A DNA stretch of 64,000 bases from Prorocentrum cordatum (lineage: Eukaryota; Sar; Dinophyceae; Prorocentrales; Prorocentraceae). Below are positions 53,601 to 63,045 of the stretch, piece after piece (position 1 is the first letter of the stretch; every line of letters begins with the position of its first letter). The translations under genes and the position numbers were made by a program. The notes under the pieces are model-generated. The model was not told the DNA's origin. It ran no database searches and saw only the letters and a program-made list of their open reading frames with translations. The stretch is from the NCBI GenBank assembly GCA_963575745.1, contig CAUYUJ010014618.1:66161-130160 (forward strand). The letters run 5' to 3'.

Positions 53601-53985
53601 AATGGACGTTTTGGGAGCGTTGGTAGTTTCCAGTCCGCCCCCGAAGCCTAAACGACAGAAGGGCGAGGAGGCAGTGATGGAAGAGGTGAATGTGGAAGAG
53701 GATGGGGAGGGAGTGGGAAGTACGGAGGAAGTTGAGAAGGTGCCAGCGTTGGCGTTCAACCAGGGGAAGACTTTAAACCAGCTCGCAGGCATGGTCCGGA
53801 GCCTCCAAGATAACCTGAAGGAAGTGAAATACGAGATTGCGCAGGTCAAGCCCCAGGCCGGCACGGCGCATACGACGGCGGAGGAGGCTGTGGAAAAGGT
53901 CACCAGGTTCGAAGGGCAGATCCACGTGATAAACGAACATGTCATTACCGAGGATGACGTGGAAAGGTCATCGAGGACATCATGA
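53601..53985 (+). pseudogene. LINE ORF1-like coiled-coil protein
   Basis: From MDVLGALVVSSPPPKPKRQK the frame (open from 53431) continues through an acidic stretch. A helical, heptad-like region follows (QLAGMVRSLQDNLKEVKYEI, then VEKVTRFEGQIHVINEHV) and it stops at 53983-53985. Coiled-coil plus basic patch is typical of LINE ORF1 proteins. No zinc knuckle or RRM is recognised. A separate downstream stretch (54261-54560) may be the frame-shifted continuation. Confidence 0.5.
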
Positions 53986-54719
53986 AGGCTCCCCTCGGCA
54001 AAAACGGCAAAACAAATAAAAGCCACAAACAGCGGAAAACAAAGACAAGTTTTCCCGCACCGTCGTCATGGGAGGCTTTCCGCAGGGCTCTGAGAACGCG
54101 TCCGTGACCAACTACATCGAGACGAACATGTTAAAAAGGACGCGGAGGGCGTAGAGGAAGTGTACGCGTACCAGTTCGGCAATATCCGTTTCATACGCTT
54201 CGAGACACCGAAGTACATGTACGAGTAATTCACGAGCCTCACCAAGAAACCAAACACAAAGTGCAGGGGAAGGCCTTGTGGGTTTCAGCGAGCCGGAGCC
54301 CTGGAGACCGCGTGCGTGGACATATTTTGTGGAAGTATGAACGTACTCTTATCGAGGTGGTATTGGCCACGACGGAAAACGCGATGGTCGATTACAAGAG
54401 GCGCTTAATCTTCATGAATCGCGTCCAGATTGGGGAGTGGAAGGAAGGGAAGGAAGAGGAGCGCACCGTCATCTTGATCGAAGATATGATACGGGAGTGT
54501 GGCATCAACGTAACGGCCACGGTGCTCCATGATGTTTTTGTTGAAGCCCTGCGGGGCTAGGAAACACATTTTGTACCCCCGAATGCGTTTAGTACCCGTC
54601 CGAGGAGCGCGACAGATAATCGCGCGCGCCATACCCCAGAAAAGGAGGACGACTCGTCTACACCAGTCCCGAAGGATTCGTTCGAATTCGTTGTCATTTC
54701 ATACAAAATCCATTCGTTT

Positions 54720-55106
54720 ATGAATTTTGACGACAGGCTGGAGGCTATCATGTTCGAAGTTGGAGATCGGGACTGGGCTGTTTTCGTTTTCCCTGAAATG
54801 TGGAGAGCGGAACGGCGAAAGACTTTCACGACGCAAGGGGGTCACACCTGGTTGGGAAACGGGGGGGGGGTCAGGAGTTCGAATGAAGATGGCATGCTTC
54901 TACACAGGAGGTGGTCGCACGTGTCGTTCGTTGCCTCCTCCGTCAGAGTCGCTTCGCTGAAGACAGATATCGCAGGGATGCCGGTTCACACTGTTGGCGT
55001 CGACATTTCGCGCGCAGAACGGCCGGGCGACGAGGCCGATGATGTCCGCGATGCGCTGGGCGAGCTCGTTGAGAAAGGTAACGACGTTATCTTAGCAGGC
55101 GATTGA
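54720..55106 (+). pseudogene. LINE endonuclease (EEP-type) remnant
   Basis: 128 residues ending VEKGNDVILAGD. This is the ILAGDxN-type active-site strand of APE-like endonucleases, which nick the target for reverse transcription. The next codon is TGA (55104-55106) where family members carry Trp or Phe, so the enzyme is cut at its catalytic motif. The downstream frame resumes with SRSDRGQRLLDWCVLRGLVL (about 55170-55240), normal for the end of the same domain. N-terminal catalytic Asn/Glu motifs are degraded. Confidence 0.65.
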
Positions 55107-55259
55107 CATGTAAAGGTCAGGCCGAGGTTTTTTGAAGATAGCGAACAAAATGCGATGGGGCCCAACCCCGTGGGTTCGCGAAGCGATCGCGGACAGAGAC
55201 TGCTGGATTGGTGCGTGCTGCGCGGCCTCGTCCTCGCGACCATGCAGCCGTTTACACGG

Positions 55260-56005
55260 GAAACACTGAAGAAAGTTTTAATGGCAATACAAAATGGGAC
55301 GTGTAGTGATGGGTCCGGAGTTGTGGCGGAGCTGTTGAAGAACGGGGGCGCTGTCTTGCGCGATCTCCGGCGGGACATGGAGCCTCCCGCAGCACGAGGG
55401 CAAACGAGATTTGTCGCCATCTTCAAAAACGAGCGACCTTGAGCTGCAGCAAAATTACAGACCGATCGCAATCTTACCAGTGTTGTAAAAAGCTGTTTGC
55501 CAGGATGGTACGCGACCGTGTCCAGCCTGTCCCAATGTCGAAACAGCCGCCAGATCAAGCCGCCTACCGGGAGGGGTTCTCGACGGAAGACCACTTGCTC
55601 GCTCCAACTTGAACTCTTGGAACAAAAACCAAGCATGAAATCAATGCGCATGGATGCGCCTGTTTGACTTCGGCCCTTGATACAGTCGAAGACAGTACGT
55701 TATGGTGATCTCTTCACGATTTCGACGTCGATGTGCCCTACGTCATATTGCTGAGAACGTTGTACGCAAATACATGTGCTGCTGTTTGTGCCGGAGCAGA
55801 TTCAAGGAGTTGTTCTTCGGCGCGAGGGGTCAAGCAGGGCGACCCAATCAGCGCGCTGCTGTTCATTGCCGTCATGGATGCAAGTTCCGGGAAGCTGAAG
55901 GACAGGTGGCGCTCTCTGACAGGTGATGACCCTCAGGTTGGGGCATCGCTGGCAAGCTGTACGAGTCGGCGGCCATCGATGCCTTCGGCTTCAAGTACTT
56001 TCTGA
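55260..56005 (+). pseudogene. LINE reverse transcriptase fragments
   Basis: Pieces in at least three phases: NYRPIAILPVL near 55455, QAAYREGFSTEDHLLA near 55555-55600, and SARGVKQGDPISALLFIAVM at about 55820-55880 (block B, intact RGxxQGDPxSxxLF). A YADD block was not found. The reverse transcriptase is dead. Confidence 0.7.
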
Positions 56006-56674
56006 ACCAGCTGGGCAGAGCACCCAGTGGTGTAATTCACTGAGATGGTGGGTATATGCCCTCTTAGGTGATCGGAGTACTCGGGGCCTCAGGCCCGGTT
56101 CAACTTCACCGCGGCCTTTTTCCTTAAGCCGTTGTGGTTTTGTTGCGTGGCTGCGGGGGCGGGGGCTACGGTTCGGAAGATGTCTCGGATTTGGGAGAGA
56201 CGGTTTCGGCTGCTGTGTTATATGGTGTGCGCTTGCCCTGGCGGCCCCGAGGTTGCATTTGTACCGTGGCATGTACGAGCCGATGCTTGTGCTTATTTCG
56301 TATTGTCGTTGGTCCGTGGGTCGGCCGTCGCGTGCTTCCTCTCAATCATTGGCGTTGCGAAGCGTAAGCGGTGGTGTTCATCGATTTCGGTTCCGCGCCC
56401 CCCGTGCTTGATGCGAAGATGCACGAAGAGGACGTGCCGGAGGTCCTTTTCTGAATTCGCGTTGCTCGGGCTATCTTTCGCCGAGGGATAGAGTCGTCAG
56501 AGGCTCCAGAGGAGGGCGAGGAAGACGACGAGGAGGAGGAAGAGGAGAGGGAGGAGGAGGAGAGCTCGTCTCGAGGGAGCTCCTCTCGAGGCCGCGGCCG
56601 AGGCCCAGGCCCAGAGCTCGAGGCGGGGGCCCCCGGTCGAGGAGCGGGTCGGGAGTCGAAGTGGAGAAGTGCAG

Positions 56675-56840
56675 CGTAAGCATAAACGTTTGGCGCTCCG
56701 CGCAGATTTCTTGGATCCGCTCTGGGCCCCCGGGCGGCGCTTTTGGCGCCGCCCCCGGCGCGCTTTGCGCGCCAGAGAAGGGGGGTCCAGCGCAGGTCCA
56801 ATGAACCCGCCCGGAGCGCCAAAAGTTTATGTTTGTGCCC
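56675..56840. mobile_element. GCGCTCC hairpin (foldback) element, copy 2
   Basis: CATAAACGTTTGGCGCTCCG at the left faces CGGAGCGCCAAAAGTTTATG at the right. Stem over about 70 bases per arm with a GGCGCTTTTGGCGCC centre. Confidence 0.85.
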
Positions 56841-57360
56841 GTTTTTCCTTTTTTCTAGGGAGGCCGAACGGCTGACAATGACACTGTAGGGTGCAATTCC
56901 TGGGAGGCTCTCATTCTGACGACGACGCACTGGAGGCACACTGACGACGACAACTCATTCTGCATCGGCTCTGGTCTCATGTTATTCAGGGATTATTTTC
57001 TGTCCGAGGTCCGACTGTACATCGTCGTCGATGCCGTCGTTGTACGTCGTGTGTCGTACGCCGTTGTGCGTCGTCGTCGTGCGCGGCGCAATGCCTTCTC
57101 CTCCGCTTCGGTTCCAGGAGGGCCTCGGGGTTGGCTCGAGCCGCGAGGGTGCCCCCATTTCCAGTGAGGATTTGCTCGGGCGCTGGCGTGTGAAGCTGTC
57201 GGGCGGGGCTGGGACAAGGATAGGTCCGTTCCAGAGCGTTCCGGAACGCTCTGAGAGAAGGCCGCGGCGCCCGAGACACCCTCCAGAGCCACCAGATCTC
57301 GGAGATGTCCGACCGATCCTCATCAGAGTGTGTCCTCGTCTTGGCGGCGTCTTAAGCTCA
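56841..57360. other. no recognisable gene
   Basis: Contains short CGTCGT-rich text and an inverted CCAGAGCGTTCCGGAACGCTCTG at about 57231-57253. No coding signal. Confidence 0.4.
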
Positions 57361-57524
57361 CCACCCACCAAACCACCCCAACCCAACCCGAAGGCTCAGA
57401 TTTACCCTCGATTTCCAGTGGGGGGGGGGGTCGGGAAACATCGAAAAAACTCGTGTGGAACCCTTACCCCCCCCAACCCGAAATTCGGGTCTTCGGGTTG
57501 GGTTGGGGTTGTCTGGTAGGTAGT
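57361..57524. mobile_element. CCAAACCACCCCAACCC TIR element, copy 3
   Basis: 164 bases, with left CCACCCACCAAACCACCCCA and right GGTTGGGGTTGTCTGGTAGG inverted. Same interior as copies at 37.8 and 40.6 kb. Confidence 0.8.
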
Positions 57525-57659
57525 CATAAGCAGCGTGCCATGGCCGCGCTCCCGAGCGGTGCCGCTGGTCTGTGGCGCGGCGCACGCTGCAGCAGTCCTT
57601 GCCTCCCCCCGCCCGGGGCCCGCGCGCAGCACGGACCGCCTCGCGTGCTGGAGCGCAGC

Positions 57660-58015
57660 GGAGGAAAAATCGGGAGGGAAAGAAACACACAGACACAATC
57701 AGGAGGGAAAAAATCAGGAGGGAAAGAATCAGGAGGGAAAAATCAGGAGGAACACACACAGGAGGGAAAAATCAGGAGGAAAAAATCAGGAGAGAGGAGG
57801 GAAAATCAGGAGGAAAAATCAGGAGGGAAAGAAAACACAATCAGGAGGAGGGAAAGAAATCAGGAGGGAGGAGAGATCGTCGATTCCCAGAAAAAAATTG
57901 AAAATATGGGAAGTGGGGGGGAAGACGAAAGCCCAGAAAACATGGGTAAATATGGGGACTATTTAGATTTGTGTGTATTTATTTGTGTGTCCTGGGGCCC
58001 CTTCAAGAAAGGCTG
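57660..58015. repeat. AATCAGGAGGGAAA array and dispersed repeat
   Basis: Short units of AATCAGGAGGGAAA (57690-57880), then GGGAAGTGGGGGGGAAGACG and TGTGTATTTATTTGTGTGTC. The non-array parts recur at 59430-59610. Confidence 0.75.
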
Positions 58016-58024
58016 ACCTTTTTG

Positions 58025-58323
58025 GGGGGCCTCGAGGGAGGCCCTCGTCGCCACCGCTGGATTCGCTTCGAAATCCTGGCCAGAACGCGCCCCAGGAGAG
58101 GTCCGTGGAGTAGCGGTGTCGGTACCGTTCGACTTCCCCACTGGGGGAAACTGGTTCTGAGTTTTTTGGCCGCTTTCAGGCTCTAGGGACCCTCCACGGG
58201 CCCCGGGACGGTCAGAAAACAAATCAGGATAAAGAGCTCGTCTTGGAGGAAGGTACCAGGGTCCAGGGCCCGTTTCTTTCAGGGCCCGGTTTCCCCATGC
58301 TACAACTGTAGCACGGGAACCTT
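58025..58323. repeat. GGGAGGCCCTCGTCG dispersed repeat, copy 2
   Basis: Parallels 22990-23115; a third, shorter relative is at 58425-58520. 58141-58323 holds nothing further recognised. Confidence 0.55.
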
Positions 58324-58397
58324 AAGGTATGGGTATTTTATGGTACCCATACCTTGCTACATTGCGGTATGGGTACCTTAAGGTACCCATACCGCAA
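58324..58397. other. two adjacent palindromes
   Basis: 58362-58397 is a perfect 36-base palindrome (18-base arms, TTGCGGTATGGGTACCTT and its complement). 58324-58355 has 12-base arms AAGGTATGGGTA/TACCCATACCTT with an 8-base loop and shares the same core. Confidence 0.95.
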
Positions 58398-58424
58398 CCG
58401 TTCCCTCGTGTTCGCTTTGCTATG

Positions 58425-59429
58425 CCTCCTGGGAGGCCGTCGTCATCACCGCAGGATTCGATTCGACATTCAAGTCAGAACGCCTGGCAGAGGTCTGGGG
58501 AGTACCCCCGTATCGGTAACTTCTGTCGGCCTGGACGAAAAGGTTCGGATAGGGAAAGGGGGGGTCAACAAATTTGCTGTATGCATCCTGTTTCTTGTTT
58601 CGCCCCCGCCGCGCGGCCCTGTCCTCAAGACATGGGCGCCTCCAGTTGCCAACTGACGCCATGAAAACCAGCTACATGAACTCGTTCTCTATTCTGGATG
58701 CTTCTTTTTGTTGTTACTCAAGGGGGGGTGATCAACCTTCTGATTGAGCCTACCCAATTCCGCCCCCCTCCATCCTCCTCCCCTCGTCCTCCCCCTCTTC
58801 CTCCATCCCCCCCCCCAACCCGTTCCGACAGGCCGTGCCCAACACCCCCAGCGGATCCAGGGGGGGGGGGGGGGGGGGCCATTCTTGCTCCATCCAGAGA
58901 AGGCTCAGGGGGGAGGTTTGAGGTTCGAGGTTCTCGGGCGCTTTCGTCAGTTCTCGTCGGCTTGCCAACCTGGGGTGCCCGTAGCGGGTGTGCCTCGCCG
59001 GGGGCGTTCCGCGGGTGGTCGGATCGTCCCGAAGGGCCAGGGTCGTCCCAGAAGGCCGCCGGAGACCCGAGCTGTAGCCCACCCAGAGCATTTGCCCTGT
59101 GCCCTGCCCTTTGCTATCCTCCCCTTCCGTCCCCCCCGAAAGGGGGTCCCCCCAGGAGCAGCCGGGCCACGGGCATGCGGGCCGTGCTCGGTACTTGGCG
59201 TGCCTGGTCGCGGTCGGGGCGTCGTCCAAGCGTGCCACGCCCGGCAGAGCAGCGCGCTCGGCGCGAGTGCCCCTGCCGCCGGGGTCGGCGGTCGTGGGAG
59301 GGTCGCGTCCGCGAGGTGCCCTGGGCCCCGGGCGTGGGCTCGCTCGTGCGCCGAAAGCAATGTCGGATGCTCGTTTCGGGGGGCCCCGCTTCGGCGGCGC
59401 GAGCCCGTGGGGGGAAGCGAGAAGGTCAG
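58425..59429. other. dispersed repeat copy 3, then G/C-run DNA without a gene
   Basis: 58425-58520 is the third GGGAGGCCGTCGTC copy. A G run lies at 58861-58878. Open frames at 58698-59800 are Pro/Arg/Ala-rich and unsupported. Confidence 0.45.
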
Positions 59430-59775
59430 GAGGGAAAACAAGCACACAGACACAGCGAATTTTCGATCCCCCAGAAAATACAGGAAAATACGGGAAGTGG
59501 GGGGGGAAGACGAAAATCCAAAACATATGGAAACAGAAGGGGGATCCTATTTGTTGTGTGTATTTATTTGTGTGTCCCAGGGCCCCTTCAAAGGGGCGGG
59601 ACTTTTCAGAAGGCTCGGAAGCCCCGCGGCCTTCGGAGAAATTTTCCGGGTCTTCCCCGAAGGCACAACCGATTTCTCTGAAGGCGGGGGGGGGAGCTTC
59701 TGTGAAGCCCCGCCGCCCTCTGAGAGGGCCCTCTCCTTCTCACTTCCCTCCCTCGCTCGCCGCCGAATGCTGGGT
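59430..59775. repeat. dispersed repeat, partner of 57880-58015, plus CTCGCCGCCGAA repeat
   Basis: GGGAAGTGGGGGGGGAAGAC and GTGTGTATTTATTTGTGTGT match the 58-kb copy. 59690-59768 belongs to the family also at 22030-22130 and 32690-32745. Confidence 0.7.
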
Positions 59776-59906
59776 CCCAGCTGACGGATTATGTTCGATT
59801 TGAGCCTGAGTCGAGTTCGGCTCGAGTTGACAGACGTTCGACGCAGCACCGACGCACGAGTTCAGCGAGTGGCTCCAGGCCGGTCCCCAGAACAAGCATC
59901 TCACCA

Positions 59907-60647
59907 ATGTCGACAGCCGAAACGCAGTCTAAGCCTGTGATGGTGGTGACAGGGGCATCGTACGGTTTAGGCGCTGCTATCGCGCAGCGATTTGCAGGGG
60001 CGTTTCAGGTTTGTGCGCTCGCTCGAGGTCGCGACAAGTTGGTGAAGCTGGTTGAAGAGTGTAGAGACAAGTCCGGCGTGGACAGCATTGCGTCCTACGA
60101 GTGCGACGTGTCAAACAAGAATGATGTGTTGGCGACTTGTAAGTCGATATTGGACAAGTATGGCCAAGTCGATGTGTTGATCAACAATGCCTCGACGTAC
60201 GAGTGCAGTAACTTTCAAGATTTGTCCCTTGACAGCATCGACCACATGGTAGACGTGAACCTCAAAGGCACGATGTATATGACTCACTGCATCTTGCCAT
60301 CGATGATGAGCGCGAAAGCTGGAAAGATCATTATGGTGAATAGTGTTGCGGGGACTGGCTCATGGACAGTGCCAGGCGAATCGATATACTGCGCAAGCAA
60401 GCACGGGCAAACAGGTTTCGCATCGGCCTTGGCCAACGAGGTCCGAGAACATGGCATCACGGTCACATCTTTGCACCCTGGAGGCATCGATACACCACTG
60501 CAGGTCAAGGCAGGAACGCCTGATGAAGTGCGAGCAAAGTTTTTGACTGCAGAGGATGTGGTTGACGCAATCCAGTATGTTGTCAACGCAGATTCGAGGG
60601 TCTTAGTGAAGACCATCAACTTGTGGCGCTCTGCGTTTTGGCACTAG
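59907..60647 (+). CDS. short-chain dehydrogenase/reductase, intact and intronless
   Basis: 246 residues, normal for classical SDR enzymes, which oxidise or reduce hydroxyl/keto groups with NAD(P)(H). Visible: TGASYGLG at residues 15-22 (dinucleotide loop), Arg40 after the second beta-strand (suggesting NADP(H)), CDV at 66-68, NNAS at 93-96, Asn118, Ser146 in NSVAG, Tyr161 and Lys165 in YCASK, and HPGGIDTPL near 190. The N-S-Y-K catalytic set is complete. No signal peptide or membrane span, so probably cytosolic. The start is the only ATG before the Rossmann fold, with SDR-like spacing. It has no frameshift or stop and its base composition is less GC-rich than surrounding open frames. Substrate cannot be told. 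It may be a single-exon gene, a retrocopy, or a tandem-array member. Confidence 0.92.
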   Translation: MSTAETQSKPVMVVTGASYGLGAAIAQRFAGAFQVCALARGRDKLVKLVEECRDKSGVDSIASYECDVSNKNDVLATCKSILDKYGQVDVLINNASTYECSNFQDLSLDSIDHMVDVNLKGTMYMTHCILPSMMSAKAGKIIMVNSVAGTGSWTVPGESIYCASKHGQTGFASALANEVREHGITVTSLHPGGIDTPLQVKAGTPDEVRAKFLTAEDVVDAIQYVVNADSRVLVKTINLWRSAFWH

Positions 60648-60931
60648 AGCAGCCTCTTTCGCATCAGCGGTCATCCACACAGGGCTACCATAAAGAGGGG
60701 TGCCGCGACGCAGCTTCGCTTGTTACTTCGGCGAAGTGCTGAGGGGCCGTGTGCCGTCACCTGGGGATGTGCGCCATCTCCGGCCGACAAGGCTACGCTG
60801 GAGCCGGATGACGTCACGAGATACGTGACTTTGTTGGTGCGGTATTCTTTGTGGGGCTGTGTATCTAACAGCGACCACGTTGTTTTGGGGCACGCGTAGG
60901 CGTGTCAAGCTCCAGTCGAGCCGGACGAGCG
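60648..60931. other. 3' flank of the dehydrogenase gene
   Basis: No AATAAA; dinoflagellates commonly lack it. An inverted GCAGCTTCGC / GCGAAGTGCTG is loosely visible near 60712-60742. Nothing else recognised. Confidence 0.4.
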
Positions 60932-61100
60932 GGGGGGATAGGGAAGGGGGGGGTACGAAATATGTTGCATGCAGCTGGTTTCAGCCCCACCGAGGGGCCC
61001 ATTCCTCGACACATGGGCGCCTCTGGCGCCGGGGGGCGCCGGGACAGTCAGCTACGCGAGCTGATTCTCAAACCCCCCCTTTGTTATCCCCCCCTTCCGC
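60932..61100. mobile_element. G-run/C-run TIR-like element
   Basis: GGGGGGGATAGGGAAGGGGG at the left faces CCCCCCTTTGTTATCCCCCC at the right. The interior GGGGCCCATTCCTCGACACA resembles 58545-58655. Low-complexity ends make this tentative. Confidence 0.45.
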
Positions 61101-62264
61101 CCGGCCCGATCCAGGGCCATCCGCAGCAAGGAGCAGCTCGACGTGAGCCGACACATCGGTGCGGTAGCTTGCGGGGGTGGGCGGTCGCGGTGCACCCGAG
61201 CGTCGCAGCCATCGCGGATGCAGTTCCTCAGTCCCTCTTCCTTGGCATCGCTCGGACGTTTGTAATTTTTCTCGGCGGGGACTAATAAGGAGCATCCTGG
61301 ATCATCCTGCGAAGAACCAAGGCACAAAACCAACAAAAAAAACACAGGGAATGGACGTCCGAGCGATGGCCAGCTCCCATTCCCGCTCTTCCTCCTCGCC
61401 TCTATCAATCGCCATCGTCGCTCTTAGGCTTTGCCCTGCGAAGTTCCACACTCATGTTGTCGCAATGTGGCATGTTGCAGTGGTTTGCGGCTGGTTCCGC
61501 CGAGCCTGGAAGTAGGCAGCGGGGCTGCATTCCTGTGGCGAAAATATCCGTTGGGCCCACTCCGCAACCATACTTTGGTTGTGGCCTAGGTGCCTCATGG
61601 AAGCTTCTCGAAGGCGGCGTAGGGGCACCTTGCGGGCTTCTTGGTGCCCTCTTGGGGGCCTTCGGGGCTTCGGTGGCGAGATCCTGGGGGAAAGGGCTCG
61701 TGGGACTCCTTGGAGTTCCATCCCCTCTTTGAGCCCGTCTTGGAGCTCATCTTGGGAGCTCGGTGGAAGTCTCGGGGCGGCATTGCGCGCTGTTGCCGCA
61801 GTCTTGGGTGCCCGTAGTACTGCTACATTCATGCATCATCTCTCTGGCGGTAGACGGTCATGGCCTCCTGGGCCATCTCTGAGGGTCCCCAAGGCGGCTT
61901 CAGATATGTCAAAAAGAGATCCAGGCCTTGTTGGTGTGCCCCCTCACCCAGATTAATTATCCTTTTGCTGTTCTGCGAGTTTGCAATTCAGCGGACACCC
62001 GGCGCATGTGGGCACCGAGAATCACACGAGACGGGCGGCGATGCGAGGGGGGCAGGGGGAACAGCGGGGGAGGAGAGGGATGGAGCGGGGGGGGAGGGGG
62101 AAGGGGCAAGGTAGGTGTGCTCGTTTCCTATCAGACGTCCTACCCCTCCCTCGCATCCCTTACCATAGCGCAGATTCTCTTTCTATTCGCAGAATCGGAT
62201 GCCGTAGCATGGAATAGCGTTACATGGCATAGCATAGTGCTGAAGACTAATGCGTAGCATGGCA
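61101..62264. repeat. 'cttggggcctt' minisatellite block 4 in plain DNA
   Basis: 61600-61800 carries CTTGGGGGCCTTCGGGG-like units. The rest shows no recognisable gene. Confidence 0.5.
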
Positions 62265-62645
62265 CAGCATGGCGTAGCCACCAAAGCGGGGTGGGGGAGT
62301 CCGCGGCACAAAACATCGACGAATCGGCAATGTGTATTCATTTCCGACGGTTTCTTCGGGAGGCCATTCTTTTGGTTTTGGGGCATATTTGGAAGGACCG
62401 AAAATCATGCCGTGGCATGGCATTGGAAATGGTTGCGCCAGCGCTGCAGCGGGAGCACGATTTGGATCAAGCGGAAGCGCGGAAATGATGCCAGCGTTGC
62501 AGCGGGCACACGATTCGGAACGATCAGTAGCCCGAACATGAGGCCAGCGCTTCAGCGAGAGCAGCATTTTGACAAGAACCAAGTGAAAACCCAACTTGGA
62601 ATCATGTGTGTGAAAAACTCGAGCTCGGAGCGGGGAAATGAGGAC
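62265..62645. repeat. ~400-bp tandem duplication, left copy
   Basis: Runs from CAACGAATCGGCA-like text through TTGGTTTTGGGGCATATTTG, CCAGCGCTGCAGCGGGAGCA and GACAAGAACCAAGTGAAAAC to GTGTGTGAAAAACTCGAG. Confidence 0.85.
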
Positions 62646-62674
62646 GCGAAGCTTGACATAGCATTGCGTGGCGA

Positions 62675-63045
62675 CGCCCGGAAGAAGGGGGGGGCTTGCC
62701 CGGTCCAAAAATCAACGAATCGGCACTGAATGTGTAATCGCTTCCGATGGTGTTTTTGTGGGGGGCATTGTCTTGGTTTTGGGGCATATTTGGAAGTACC
62801 GAAAACCATGCCGTGTCATGGCGCTGGAAGTAATGACGCCAGCGCTACAACGGGAGCGCGATTCGGAACGATCGGACGCGCGGAAATGAGGCCAGCGCTG
62901 CGCGCTGCAGCGGGAGCACGATTCGTAACGGGCGATATCCCGAAAATGAGGCCAGCGCTTCAGCGAGAGCAGCATTTTGACAAAAACCAAGTGAAAACCC
63001 AACTCCGTGGAATCCTGTGTGTGAAAAGCTAGTACTCGGAGAGTG
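62675..63045. repeat. ~400-bp tandem duplication, right copy
   Basis: Same order of motifs as 62265-62645, with one GCGCTGC insertion and scattered substitutions. Internal CAGCGCT(T/G)CAGCG(A/G)GAGCA units are themselves repeated. Confidence 0.85.

Larger units (their letters stand above)
53040..56470 (+). mobile_element. decayed non-LTR (LINE) retrotransposon, plus strand
   Basis: Coiled-coil ORF1-like region (53600-53985), endonuclease remnant (54720-55240) and reverse transcriptase fragments (55260-56005), in normal LINE order. Stops and frame changes break it throughout. 53040-53600 could be its 5' leader and 56010-56470 its 3' tail; both assignments are tentative. It is unrelated in detail to the minus-strand LINE at 14-16 kb. 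Confidence 0.7.

Noticed and set aside
58698-59803. Overlapping 230-350-codon frames upstream of the dehydrogenase
   Set aside because: Pro/Arg/Ala-rich in three phases with G and C homopolymers and a dispersed repeat at 59430-59610; no domain.
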